A DNA stretch of 64,000 bases from Tubiluchus corallicola (GCA_030141605.1 JAQGDQ010000065.1:139001-203000); one strand, 5' to 3'; shown: positions 11,614-22,949, counted from the stretch's first letter. Notes: generated from the sequence alone by a model not told the origin. Numbers and translations are program-made.

Positions 11614-13548
11614 TCAATCCAGAGATGATACACTTCTGCTATACGACTGTGCAGAGTCACGCCTCTGTAAGTTTCCTGGAAGCCTCTCCGGAGGATTCGA
11701 ACTATCAGAAGATAATAAATTCGTTGCCTCTCTCAATTTCCGTTGTTGAATTGCACACCATATGTTGTAGGCAAATGGAACGAATATTAGCAGACAAATA
11801 AACTGCAGTGAACCGAGTATGAAAAAGTAATAGTCAAGATGTGCATTGTTTGGATTTCCAAAATCGCCTTTAGGAAACCAAGATGGAGCGACAGCTTTCA
11901 TCAGCGACAAAAATGCAGTGCCTAATATGCTTCCGAGTCCCGTAAACAACCAAAACAGTCCCATCAGTATGCTCTGCATAGAACGGGGTGCGGCAGAATA
12001 AGCTAATTCCAATCCAGCTACTGTGGCAAAGGCTTCACTTACTCCAATAAGACTATACTGTGGTATTTGCCACCAGATGGAGACATTGGCCGCATCATAG
12101 AGGTCACCACCAATAATTTGTGTTATGTTTCCCCCACTATGAAAGATGTCCAATCTGTAGGCTTCTAAACCTCCAGCTGCAACCATGGACAAAGATGCAA
12201 AAAACATGCCAATAATAATCCTGAACATGAGAGGGAAGCTTAAACCTCGCTTGTCTAACATAGGATAGATAACTTGGCTGAGCAACGGGATAAGCATAAT
12301 AAGAAATATGACATCAAACAATGTCAGCCACGCAGCAGGTATCTGAAACACAGCAGCCTCACTCATTTGTATATAGTGTGGATCTAGCCGCATGTGCAGC
12401 CCTTGCATGAGGTAGGTGGTCTCCATCTGAAAGTACACAATCCAGTATGGAATAAAAGCTGCAAAAATGCACAAAATATTACCCAGACTTTCCACATCTT
12501 CCACTATTGCGTCATCGTAGCTGCCACCATACTTTAATTTTGCACCGTGCAGCCAAGAGGACGATTGTTCTTGGTTCAAGGATTCATGTACTTCATTAGC
12601 AAGTGGCATCGATGCTGCCTGCCTCTGATCTATTGTTTGCTGGTTTAACCTCTTGATTCTCAGCCGACGAGAGCTTAACCCTTCATGCAAGATGCCAAAA
12701 ACATTCCCTATAACACTACCAGTAGGTGGCTTGTAGATATAAAATGGATAACCAGCAGTGAAAATCATCAGAGCTGCTCCAAGACAGCAGCATGGGATTA
12801 GGTAGCCAAGGTAAAATCCTGTATGTTCCGGAGTCATCGGATCAACCTGGATGTAGACTATACCACCTAGTGCAGTTAAAGCTCCAATGTTCACACACCA
12901 ATAAAACCAGTTAAAGAATGATCGCATGACTATTGGGCCATCACTCATTACTTGGTCAGCCCCAAATGGAGCCATATTAGATTTAACACCACCAGATGCA
13001 AGGGCTATTACTACAAGCACTGAATAAACAAGCCATCCACAAGCTTTGCCATGATCATCAACATCTACTTTGGCATCACCAGAGCTAGGTGAAAACATGT
13101 GCCACCAATTAACATCACACATAGTTACTGTAAAGTCAGGCTTTGCCAATAATGGCATAAAGGCGTAGCCCACAATATAGATTAGTATGCTACCACTAAT
13201 TGTCCAAAAACGACCGAGATACGAATCAGCGATATAGCCTCCTATAGGAGATGCCAAGTGAGATATTCCTAGAAAAATGAAAGCTGCATTCCCAGCAGAG
13301 TATGACTGCCAACTGAATGGTGACTTGTTCAAAAATAGCACCAAATTACCCGCCAGCGAGTAAAATGCAACGCGCTCTAAAATCTCTGTAAGCAGCACTG
13401 CTGCACAAGAAATCTTTTTCTTCCATTTCTCGCGCTGGTCAAGAATGATTGTGCTGCTACGAAAACTATTCGTCCATGTTATTTGGTTACTGTTCCGGAC
13501 ACAAGATGATGAGTGATTAAGCAGTGGCTGCCTTTCTTCTCCAGACAT
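11614..13548 (-). CDS. SLC15A4: SLC15A4-like proton-coupled oligopeptide/histidine transporter, 644 aa
   Basis: This belongs to the POT/PTR2 (SLC15) family. Members move di- and tripeptides, and in SLC15A3/A4 also histidine, with protons; SLC15A4 acts in endosome and lysosome membranes. The ATG at 13548 gives MSGEERQPLL. An in-frame ATG exists at 13584, but a splice acceptor (CTACTAG followed by GTGCAGC) falls between them, so the longer start is probably intronic. The N-terminal ERQPLL is an acidic dileucine signal like those that send SLC15A4 to lysosomes. The family proton-coupling motif appears as EILERVAFYS. The first PTR2 signature region lies around 'GGYIADSYLGRFW' and the second around 'NWFYWCVNIGALTALGG'. 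About twelve hydrophobic segments are visible, with a long hydrophilic loop in the middle (about residues 280-360). SLC15A3 is the alternative; length and N-terminus fit SLC15A4 well. The coding region has no introns. Confidence 0.93.
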   Translation of the reverse strand: MSGEERQPLLNHSSSCVRNSNQITWTNSFRSSTIILDQREKWKKKISCAAVLLTEILERVAFYSLAGNLVLFLNKSPFSWQSYSAGNAAFIFLGISHLASPIGGYIADSYLGRFWTISGSILIYIVGYAFMPLLAKPDFTVTMCDVNWWHMFSPSSGDAKVDVDDHGKACGWLVYSVLVVIALASGGVKSNMAPFGADQVMSDGPIVMRSFFNWFYWCVNIGALTALGGIVYIQVDPMTPEHTGFYLGYLIPCCCLGAALMIFTAGYPFYIYKPPTGSVIGNVFGILHEGLSSRRLRIKRLNQQTIDQRQAASMPLANEVHESLNQEQSSSWLHGAKLKYGGSYDDAIVEDVESLGNILCIFAAFIPYWIVYFQMETTYLMQGLHMRLDPHYIQMSEAAVFQIPAAWLTLFDVIFLIMLIPLLSQVIYPMLDKRGLSFPLMFRIIIGMFFASLSMVAAGGLEAYRLDIFHSGGNITQIIGGDLYDAANVSIWWQIPQYSLIGVSEAFATVAGLELAYSAAPRSMQSILMGLFWLFTGLGSILGTAFLSLMKAVAPSWFPKGDFGNPNNAHLDYYFFILGSLQFICLLIFVPFAYNIWCAIQQRKLREATNLLSSDSSNPPERLPGNLQRRDSAQSYSRSVSSLD

Positions 13549-14317
13549 GCTGCACCTAGTAGTTAGCTTGTACATAACGTGCAAAATTTCTTCTTAAGAT
13601 TTAGAAGCTACTTGTATTACAAGTTTAAACATCATGTACCCGCACAAGAAAGAGATTGATAGCTAAAGGTATATCAGATCAATATTGACAAGTGTGTCAG
13701 AAATGTGCGTTACCATGTTAGGCAAAGCATCAGCTTGGCAACTTGATAGCATACATTTTTTGTGGTACTCTTTCCATAGTTACATTACATTTCTACAATG
13801 AAAGTAAGCACGAATAGCACAACTTCTACCCTAATTCAGTACCACATTATAACACTAATCTGGATGTAAGTTTAATTCCAACACCACTGATTTTCGAACT
13901 TTGCTGATATTACTTCACGGAAATTTTAAGTCCACAGATTACAGGTGTACACATTTGGCTAATATACTGAAAACTGCATGGCTATTTCATATTGTACCAC
14001 CTCAATTTCTGGAATAAATAAAACAACGTCATCGACTTATCACAATAATATACTAATAATAATTATTACCATTGTTTAGTATTGATTTCGACAAAGCTAC
14101 ACTGTGTATCAGCACTGCTTACACAACAAAAACATTTAATCAAGAAAAATATTAATCTGAGAAGTGCGCCAACTAACATACTATTGTTTAATCGATGTCT
14201 TTCTATAATAACTCTTACTAAAGTAATCATGTACGGATGTAAGTTACTGCGATTATCAACATATTTATAGAAGTTAAATATATGTATGAACTAACTGAGA
14301 ACATAGTACATACCTTA

Positions 14318-14640
14318 TGGCAACCAGACCACTAGCTTCACTAAAACAATTATTATTTTTAGGAAATCGGGACTTACCATGAATATACTTCAACGGAAAC
14401 ATTACTACACATCTATTTCTAACAATAATCTTAGCACAACGCCTGTATAGTATAGTCAAAGAATAGGCACCGCAATGTATGGAAAGTACTACGCGGCAGT
14501 TCGCGCAGTTAGTGTCGCCCTAGCGGCACAGCAGTACGGACTGTTGTTGTCAGGTACGCCATAGCGCAAGCTGTACGCAGTACGCACACAGGTGTGTACT
14601 GTAGCAGATGAATTGACGAGAACACCAAAGCCAGGCTGGT
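14318..14640 (-). promoter_or_regulatory. Probable 5' UTR exon and promoter of the SLC15A4-like gene
   Basis: On the minus strand a good splice donor (AAG followed by GTATGT) lies at about 14317. It can pair with the acceptor at 13556-13557, seven bases before the chosen start codon. Just upstream, about 14480-14600, the sequence becomes CpG-rich within AT-rich surroundings, as expected of a promoter. No TATA box or defined factor site was identified. This is inference from splice signals and base composition. Confidence 0.35.
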
Positions 14641-16989
14641 CGACAGGCGCTCATAACTTGCTCAGCAGTGAGTTGCAGAAACATAAATAAAATCTTTTTA
14701 AATTTCTCGAGGATGCAGCCAGGTAATTATAACAAAATGCTAATTATAACACAGTTTTGTAACTTTCGTTACAAGTTAAATATTTGTTCACAAAGCAAAG
14801 ACTGCAAAGCCTACATCGGTCTATGGCGATTTATAGCAGCTGTTATATTTTTGAATATTATTTAAAACAAGCATAAGTGCATAAGGCACGAAGAATTATT
14901 AGTAGTTAAAATAAAAACTATTATATTCATATCTCATGAAAATTAATAGGCTTATTTACAAAAGAAGTTAAGAAATTTGATCATAAAGAAAGTTTGCAAA
15001 TACCTGGCTCATGTAGTAGTCTATTTCTGGAGAAATATTTTTTCTAAAAGAATCATTCCTATTTAATATGTTTTTTCAGGAAATATAACTTGAAGAAATA
15101 TTAAACCTGACTTTCATGTGTAATACCTTTCATAGAAGAAAATTGATTTTTTCAGAAAAGCAGATAATCTTTCCAGAACAAAACTTAATCTAAGCATCTG
15201 CATATTTTCTTAATTCCAAGGTAAAAGATGTTTAAAAAGTATAATGTAATCATACATTGGCCTTTGTTGTGAGTTGGAGTTGGTTATAAAATCACGTTGA
15301 ACTGAGATGCATTTACGACATTATTCCGCTTCTTTAACAAAACAAAACATCAGAGCTGTTATCCTAAGCAGCCGACATTACTTCCACTTCTATAACAACC
15401 AACTTACTAGGTCATAATCAAGTTACAGAATTCAGGTGAGAAGCCAACCTGGTGTATAAATTAGAATCTGCAGGTGGGTCATAACATCTTATATATCATG
15501 TGTAGACGTCACTTACATTTAGCCTAATTTTTTAAGATTCAGTTAGGCTTACGTCAAAATAAATGTTCATTAAATACAGTTTGTTTACCTGAAAAAATGT
15601 ACTTGTATAAGCGTACTAACTAAACACCTGTGGCTAAATCCATAGACAAGTCTTGATAAATAATTTATTTATAGATGGGCTTAAATTCATTGATTTTTAT
15701 AGGCTTAGGTGCCAAGGGCAATCAATTTATACTGTTAAATATATAGGCTCAGCTTCATAGAATCTCTGTATGTAATAATGCATACATCATACATGTATCT
15801 GAGTGTGTGTGCATGGGTGTATCAAGACGTTATGACGCCTTAGGCTGGCAGTTCAGTCCTACTCATCTCTACTACTGTATTGATTATTTATATATGAAGC
15901 ACCGTACGCAATTACTTGTTGTGTGCGTGCGTGTGTACATTATTTATATATAAACCTACAATATAATATATGTGTAATTATATAGATTAATTACAGGGCA
16001 CGTAAATGGGTGCAATTTTTAATGTGCCATGTCCGCCACCTTGCATTGGAGTAAAACGACCAAGAAACAAATGGCAGGACCTTCAACAAAAGGAAAAGAA
16101 GGATCTCTTTCTGTGTGTCTGTCTCTCTCTCTCTCGCTCCCTCCCTTTCCCTCTCTCTCTCGTTCTCTCTCTCCCTTCCTCTCTCTTTCTCTCTCCCTCC
16201 ATCTTTTTTCTCTAAGAGAGGGAGGGAGAGAAAAATCAATAAATCATTAAAAAGGCATTACTTTTCTACATAGTAGGCAGCTCATGCAGTCAGCTAGCCG
16301 CTTAGGAAGAACAGTAAAATTTTACTTACAAGAAAACTGAAGAAGTATTTGCAAGTACATAGTACAAACTTATTGCTACAACTGTTTTTCGTTTTTATGA
16401 AATGTTTTTAGTTTTTTAAACTAATAATTGCTTTTATTTGAGATATTCTTCTTTTATATGCAAAAGTGATTTTGGCTTATCAAAATTGCGCGTATGCCAA
16501 CACTATTAGTGTACTTAATAATATTATTATAGTCAATGGTTTATAGTAAAAAGTTTTTAATCATCCGCCGATTGATGCCACCAGCATAGTCGCTAATCGC
16601 AAAAACGAAATACGTAACAATAGGTAATTTCGTCACTTCCTTTTCCTAAACTTTGGTATAGTGGCAGCCGACTAAGTCTTTGCTTCTTGCGCAATCTACT
16701 GCAGTTCACTTCAGTTTAATTTTATTCTGCATTAGCACTTTGTTTTCGTGTGTTCTTTATGGCCGCACTAATAGTGTCGAGATACCCTATGTATATATGA
16801 TTGACTGATTAAGAGATAGTCGAACATGATATTTTGGTTCAGTCCATAGTTCGCTACAAAAAAACTTTTGATCATATAACATGATCATTATGTCAGGGTC
16901 ACGGGTCACAGAAACATCAAACAAACGTTCAACGGCATAATTAAACGTGTTTATTAACCCTAACATTAAAATTGGAATCAAAAGAGTTC
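14641..16989. other. Gene-free AT-rich region with a CT-rich microsatellite
   Basis: No coding region is supported. A pyrimidine-rich tract of CTCT and CCCTCC units occupies about 16110-16215 and is followed by a short purine tract (about 16214-16232) that could pair with it. The three long overlapping frames at 15991-16250 are products of this low-complexity DNA. Short TG runs occur near 15800 and 15920. Confidence 0.45.
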
Positions 16990-18460
16990 AAACTACTATC
17001 CTAAAACGTGGTCCCGACATTAGGCCAAGACATTTCTAATTAGTGGTGCACCAAGCTTTCTATGCGCAATGACAAGCACACATTTGCTTAATAACAGGGC
17101 TGGCCCTGACATTCGGCCATGCTCCAGTCATGTGACTTCACATGATGTACAATTCAGTTTAAGCATCACTAGGCTAACATCAATGTTAACATAATTTAGC
17201 ATAGCATAACCAACATTCAAACTGGCAGAATGCAATACAAACAGCAAACAAACTTTCAAAGTTGAAATCTAAGAACAACTAGAATCAGAAGTGTGCAATA
17301 CAAGTTATGTGCACCAAAATCAAACAACAATTTTCAAAAGTCAAGAATGAAACAAGTCATTTTGTCAAACTCAAGCTAAAGAATAATCTGTGAGTCTTTT
17401 TGGCAACCTCAGATTTCTACGAGGCCTTAAATTAAAAACATGTCCATCATAATCATCATCTGGACTTTCAGCACTGCTGCTACTGACATCAGAATTAATA
17501 CATTCATTATCATGTTCATCACTACTAAAATTAGCATTATTAGCATCTTCTATCATATTCACATTATCTTCAGACTGATTTGGATCATAACAGGGATATC
17601 CATGCAAAGGAGCATAAGTGTCATCATCATAATCAGAATCATAACTATCACAATTAATACAAGATTTGGATTTACCGGTTTCACAGATATTAAGATTTAA
17701 CTTCTTCAAGTTACTACCATGCACCCACAAAGAATTACGAGCACGAGGTCGTTGTATACAGTAATCAGGAGGTTTACATTTTAGCACCTTATAGGGGCCC
17801 AAATAACGCTTCACAAGTTTCCTATTTGGTCCAGATCTACGTCTAAAATTTATCATTGCAACATTGTCACCCTCTTTAGTGCAACTTTGAGGTGTTACAC
17901 TAGTCACTGAAACGTTTTGGTACTTTTCAATATTTGACTTAACATTTTTATATACTCTAACAAATTCAGAAGCTAAAGTGTTTGCATATTCTGAATAATC
18001 AGGGACTTCAAGAAGGTCTTCACAATTTAACTCACTAACAAGAGGATGCCTAGCCTCCTTTCCAAACACAAGTTTATATGGAGTCACTTGAGTAGTGCTA
18101 TGGACACTAGTATTATAGGCAAAAGCAATCATTTGTAAATACTTGTCCCAATCACGACAGTTACTTTTCACATACTGCGTTAATGCTTCACAAAGAGTCA
18201 AATTAAACCGTTCACATTGTCCATTGCAACAAGCATGGTACACCGAAGTCCTCAATTTTTGTATACCTAACTTATCTTTAATTTGCTTCACCAAATCAGA
18301 TTCAAAATTTGCACCTTGATACAGTCAACACAGTTTTAGGCACTCCATAATGACATATAAAATCAACAATACATTTAGCAACAGATTCAGCACTCTGATT
18401 ACGAATAGGATACAATTCTACAAATTTAGAGAACAAGTCAGTAACAACTAAAACAATTAC
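16990..18460 (-). mobile_element. Ty3/gypsy-type LTR retrotransposon fragment, 3' end of pol (integrase)
   Basis: A minus-strand frame of 307 codons (18294-17371) encodes the C-terminal half of a retroviral-type integrase. It has the catalytic-glutamate region NGQCERFN, then 'FAYNTSVHSTTQVTPYKLVFGKEARHPL', then the GPY module 'KRYLGPYKVLKCKPPDY', and an acidic tail ending 'NLRPRRNLRLPKRLTDYSLA'. Upstream, 18295-18460 carries the first catalytic aspartate block (VVTDLFSKFVELYP). A single extra base near 18321 breaks the frame at the second catalytic aspartate, so the enzyme is inactive. Downstream, TGTC-starting motifs at about 17111 and 17020 could mark LTR edges, but no full LTR was delimited. 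The element is cut off at about 18460, where LINE sequence begins. Confidence 0.82.
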
Positions 18461-18984
18461 AAAATTCTTCAAGGATGCCTATCTTTTCCAGAAGTCCTTT
18501 TCTGGTTGTCGAAAGCATAACAGTATCATCCATCAATAACAAACAGTGAAGCATCCTTAGAAAACCATCTGGTCTGTACTTTTCCTTGAGGTTTCTTATA
18601 AGCTTATTAACGTAGAGTGTAAACAGAAAACACGAGGAAGGGGATCCTTGCTTAAGGTTACACTTATTATAGCAGCTCCTAATACTAATTGTGTATTACT
18701 GTACAAGGCAGAATTGCACAAAGCATAATGATTCTGCATCCAGGAGCTTTAGGCGAGACTGTGAGACCGTCCCTGGGTACACGATCATATGCCTTGGAAA
18801 AGTGAACGAACAGCACAAACAGTTTAACTTTCCGAAATAGGGCATAGTCCATCAGTAATCTGAGAGTAACGATGCATTCGGTGCAACTTCGACCTTTCTG
18901 AGCACCTGCCTTTTCCCTGTTGGGTGAAAACCACATATTAAGGCGTCTACACAGGATCCTATCATAAACCTTGGCAACTTCCAC
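18461..18984 (-). mobile_element. Non-LTR retrotransposon fragment, reverse transcriptase (3' part of a split element)
   Basis: On the minus strand this reads 'AKVYDRILCRRLNMWF', then 'GAQKGRSCTECIVTLRLLMD', then 'FVLFVHFSKAYDRVPR' (motif A), then 'LKQGSPSSCFLFTLYVNKLI' (motif B), and finally 'LLMDDTVMLST' (motif C, with MDD in place of the usual YADD). It continues the reverse transcriptase that breaks off at 22950 on the same strand, where the sequence stops at NYRGISIMDS. The intervening DNA is a plus-strand CR1-like element. At 18461 the fragment joins the gypsy integrase directly. Frame breaks show it is not functional. Confidence 0.75.
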
Positions 18985-19271
18985 AAATATTTCATAGGTA
19001 GACAGTGCTGTTTAACTGATTTTTTTTATGTTTTTATACGTATACTTTTCTCGTTAAATTTCCTGTTTTGGCCTTAAACACTATTGTTGAATGGTAATGA
19101 CATTAAATTTATGAGTCGAAATTTTTAAACATTATCATTTATGGCTTTTTCATGTAAACACTTCAACTCCAGATTATCACATATGCCTACATTTTTTTTA
19201 CTTCTGACCCCATACTCATTAATTTGTTTTTTTTTTATTTTTTATCATATTACATCATTTTCATCATCATC

Positions 19272-20363
19272 ATGACAAAATTTCCATGTTCATCATGTAC
19301 TAAACCAGTTAAAAATAACCAACTTGGACTGTTTTGCAATTGCTGTGAGCATTGGATGCATCTTAAATGTACAAATTTAACTTTGAAAGATTACAACAAT
19401 TTAACTGACAATAATAATAACTGGTTCTGTCACTTTTGTCTGCAAACTATTCTGCCCTTTAACAATATCACTGATGACGATGAATTCAAATTAATCACTA
19501 GGTATTCCAATATTGAATCTATAATAGACAATAAATTACTTAGTTTAAATTTATTTGAAAGAAATGACATATTCGACTTTCTGCCCATTACTGATCTGGA
19601 TCCAGATCAACATTATTTTAACGGACTAAATAGTATTAAAGCCAGCAAATGTTATGATGACCAACAATGCAACTCTCTAATTAACAATTTAAAATTTAAA
19701 TCTCCTCTGTCCGTTTTACATTTAAATGTGCTTAGTTTACAAAAAAATTATGGCCACTTATGTGCCTATCTTCAATTACTCAATATTAAATATTCAATTA
19801 TTGCATTAACTGAAACATGGTCAGCTGAGGAACATGGCATATTATGTAATTTACCAGGATACAAATTAGCATACAATAATCGTACTCATAAAGCTGGTGG
19901 TGGTGTTGCCATATTTATTTCCCAGGAATTAGCTTTCACTGTTTTGAAGCAGTATAATTTATCTGATAAACATATAGAATCATTATTTATAGAGATTAAT
20001 TGTGTTCAAACTAAAAATATTATAATAGGCGTTATTTATCGACCACCAGGTGAAAATCCTGTAACGTTTATTGACAAACTTACAATAATAATCAATTCAT
20101 TAAATTGCCAATCTAAACACTTAATTATTACAGGTGATTTCAATATAAATTTATTAAATCATGCTACCCACAATGATACAAATTACTTTTTAGACACAAT
20201 GATTTCAAGTTTTATTTTTCCTGTTATTACTCGACCAACAAGAATAACTAGTCTCACAGCCACTCTCATAGATAACATATGGATAAATAACTTGGAACAT
20301 AATCACATAGCTGGTAACTTATTGACTGATACATCGGACCACACAGAATTTTATGATTGCTGA
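19272..20363 (+). CDS. PHD finger-endonuclease part of CR1-like ORF2 (truncated by frameshift)
   Basis: The ATG at 19272 gives MTKFPCSSCTKPVKNN; an earlier in-frame ATG at 19224 adds only a hydrophobic stretch from T-rich DNA. Residues about 6-58 form a C4HC3-like zinc finger: CSSC, then CNCC-E-HWMHLKC, then WFCHFC. Residues about 150-360 form an exonuclease-endonuclease-phosphatase domain with 'LHLNVLSL', 'IIALTETW', 'GVIYRPPG', 'ITGDFNINLL' and a 'SDHTEF' end. The frame is lost just after the SDH motif at about 20345. In a complete ORF2 the reverse transcriptase would follow in the same frame. Confidence 0.8.
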   Translation: MTKFPCSSCTKPVKNNQLGLFCNCCEHWMHLKCTNLTLKDYNNLTDNNNNWFCHFCLQTILPFNNITDDDEFKLITRYSNIESIIDNKLLSLNLFERNDIFDFLPITDLDPDQHYFNGLNSIKASKCYDDQQCNSLINNLKFKSPLSVLHLNVLSLQKNYGHLCAYLQLLNIKYSIIALTETWSAEEHGILCNLPGYKLAYNNRTHKAGGGVAIFISQELAFTVLKQYNLSDKHIESLFIEINCVQTKNIIIGVIYRPPGENPVTFIDKLTIIINSLNCQSKHLIITGDFNINLLNHATHNDTNYFLDTMISSFIFPVITRPTRITSLTATLIDNIWINNLEHNHIAGNLLTDTSDHTEFYDC

Positions 20364-20984
20364 TTTCAATCTAGACATAACTGATATACAGTTTATCAAA
20401 AAAATTTATATAATGAACACGTCAAAGAAAAAATTATTTCAGATTTATCAAGTATATGTTGGAACGAAATTTTATCAAACAATAATGATCCTGATTCAGC
20501 ATATGAAAAATTTCATGAAATGTTAAGCAATATTTACCATACTCATGTTAAAACTTCAGCTGACCAATTACTACCTAAAATAAAAAACCTTGGGTAACTA
20601 AAGCTATGTTAAGAAGCATTCAACATAAAAACAAACTTTAACGATCTGTGCTTAAAAATAAAATCAACAAGGAACAATATACACAGTACAGAAATCAACT
20701 TACTAATTTGATAAAAATTTCCAGGCAAAATTATTATCAACAGAAATTACTAACTTATCAAAATAATATAAAAAACCTGGAATGTAATGAAGGAATTGAT
20801 GCATAAATCTCGTGAATCCTTACCTGCTTCTATAACATTAATGATCATTTAACTAACGACAAAAATATAATTGTTAATGCTTTTAATGACTACTTTGTAA
20901 ACATTGGCCCTTTATTATCAAACAACATCGAACCTATAAATACTGACCCAAATTCTTATCTTAAAGGAATTTACCCACATTCCT

Positions 20985-22435
20985 TCTTCTTTCAACCTGT
21001 AACTAAAGATGAAATCATTAGAATCTGCAAGTCATTCCACCCAAATAAAAGTACCGGTATTGATCAGCTCTCTCCCAGAATAATGCTTGATATTATTGAA
21101 TATATTGCTATACCTTTAACCCATATTATTAATTTATCACTTACCTCTGGAATTGTCCCTAATAAGCTAAAGCAGTCCATAATAGTTCCTATTCATAAAG
21201 CTGATGATCCACACTGTATAAATAATTACAGGCCCATTTCATTACTGCCATATTTTTCGAAAATTATTGAGAAATGTGTGTCTTTGCAACTTACAGATTA
21301 TTTACATAAACAAAGCATATTAAATGACACACAGTATGGATTTCGTCAAGGTAGTACTACAGAAATGGCTTTAATTGATATGCTGACCAACATAATAAGA
21401 GATATTGAAGATAATAAGTTATCTGTGAGTATTTTCTGTGATCTATCAAAAGCTTTTGACACTGTTGATCATAAAATTTTAATCAACAAATTATACCACT
21501 ATGGAATAAGAGGTGTTGCGAATAATTGGTTTGTAAGTTACCTATCTGGCAGGTTACAAGCAGTAAAGTATAATAACTATATATCTAACTCAAAATTAAT
21601 ATCTTGTGGTGTTCCACAAGGGTCGATACTTGGCCCACTCTTGTTTCTTGTGTACATTAATGATATAAAAATTGCATTAATAATGGGAAAATCCTGCAGT
21701 TTGCTGATGACATCAGTTTAATATTTAAATATTATAATACTGTTAATGAATCTGAAATAAACAATGAATTGCAGCAAATATCAAACTGGTTTAGGAGTAA
21801 TAAATTATCAATAATGCTTCCAAAACTAAATTTGTAGTTTTTAGATCAAGAAACAAGAGAATACCAAATTTGACGTTACAAATTGAAAATAGTTATATTC
21901 AACAAGTAAAACAGATTAAATTCTTAGGTATTGTCATACATGAACACTTAGACTGGCAATCACATGCATCAGACTTAAAATTGCTAAAAATATGGGCATC
22001 ATTACTCACATGAAACACAGTCTTTCGAAAGAACACTTACTACCCTTGTATAATAGTCTGGTTTTACCTTATTTCAATTACTGCAGCATTAATTGGGGCC
22101 CCACATATCCATCTAAACTGAAATGCTTAAAAACATTGCAACGAAAATTTTTAAGGTTAATGTATGGCCTAATGAAACGTAGTGAAGTACCTTTACTTCT
22201 TTACCGTGAATGTAGAATTATGCAATTAGATGATTTAATTAAATTGAATATTGCAGTATTCATGTATAAATGCAATAATAGACTATTTCCTAAGTTTTTT
22301 GCAATTCCTGTCAAATTGACATCTAAGAGACATAATACAAGATTTAGTCAATACATTGTGCCTTTCTGTAGAACCAACATAGCCAAACATTTTATAATAG
22401 ATCAAGGACCAAAAGTCTGGAATGAGATTTGTTAA
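20985..22435 (+). pseudogene. Reverse transcriptase and C-terminal domain of CR1-like ORF2, frameshifted
   Basis: The longest open piece, 21083-21721, reads 'KQSIIVPIHKADDP', 'INNYRPISLLPYFSKIIEK', 'YGFRQGSTTEMAL', 'SIFCDLSKAFDTVDHKIL' (motif A) and 'SCGVPQGSILGPLLFLVYIND' (motif B). The frame then shifts; the catalytic FADD block is readable at about 21698-21715 in another frame. A further shift leads to the C-terminal piece at 21992-22435, with 'YNSLVLPYFNYCSINWG' and 'LKTLQRKFLRLMYG'. At least three frame breaks make it non-functional. Confidence 0.85.
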
Positions 22436-22949
22436 TCCGCAAAAAATAGCAGATCTATTACTAGAATTAAAAAAATGCTAAAAAATCAAATTTTAAGTAA
22501 GTATCAGTGAGTAATCAAAATTTCTATCAGTATCCATCCTCACAGTAGTTGCAAAACAGTGGTGTTAGCTTAATCAAGTTATTTTAATTTTACATACTAT
22601 TAAAAAAATAGTCTTTCTATCTTTTATATCATTCCATATATGAGCTTCATTCATTACATCATTCCATTTTAAGCACTAATGTTTTTTATCACGATTCACT
22701 TTAAATTTTCAGATTATCTCCATTACTTTTTTTTCTATCACTATGTGGGACAATCTAACAAGCCCTGCTTTTTGATTGCCCGCAACACATTTACCTTCGT
22801 GTATAAGTGAACAGTGTTTGAGGCTTTTCCTGTGCAGTATTTGTTATTTGTATTATATCCATTGTAGGCCCTTTCATTAGATATTGTATATGTAACCATT
22901 GTAAATGTGTAAGGTGAAATAAATGACTACTTATGACTTATGACTTATG

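Larger units (their letters stand above)
18985..22949 (+). mobile_element. CR1-like non-LTR retrotransposon, nearly complete but broken by frameshifts
   Basis: In order, the element has an AT-rich leader, a PHD-type zinc finger joined to an apurinic-type endonuclease (19272-20363), a linker with frame breaks (20364-20980), a reverse transcriptase (about 20985-21830) and a C-terminal domain (about 21830-22435). A 3' UTR follows that ends in three copies of ACTTATG (22929-22949). Short tandem repeats at the 3' end instead of poly(A) are typical of the CR1 group. It lies inside a minus-strand LINE, so it inserted later than that element. No ORF1 was recognised upstream. The left boundary is placed where the host LINE reading stops and is uncertain by tens of bases. 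Confidence 0.82.

Noticed and set aside
15991-16250. Open frames rich in Ser/Leu/Pro or Arg/Glu on both strands
   Set aside because: They are translations of a CT/GA microsatellite.
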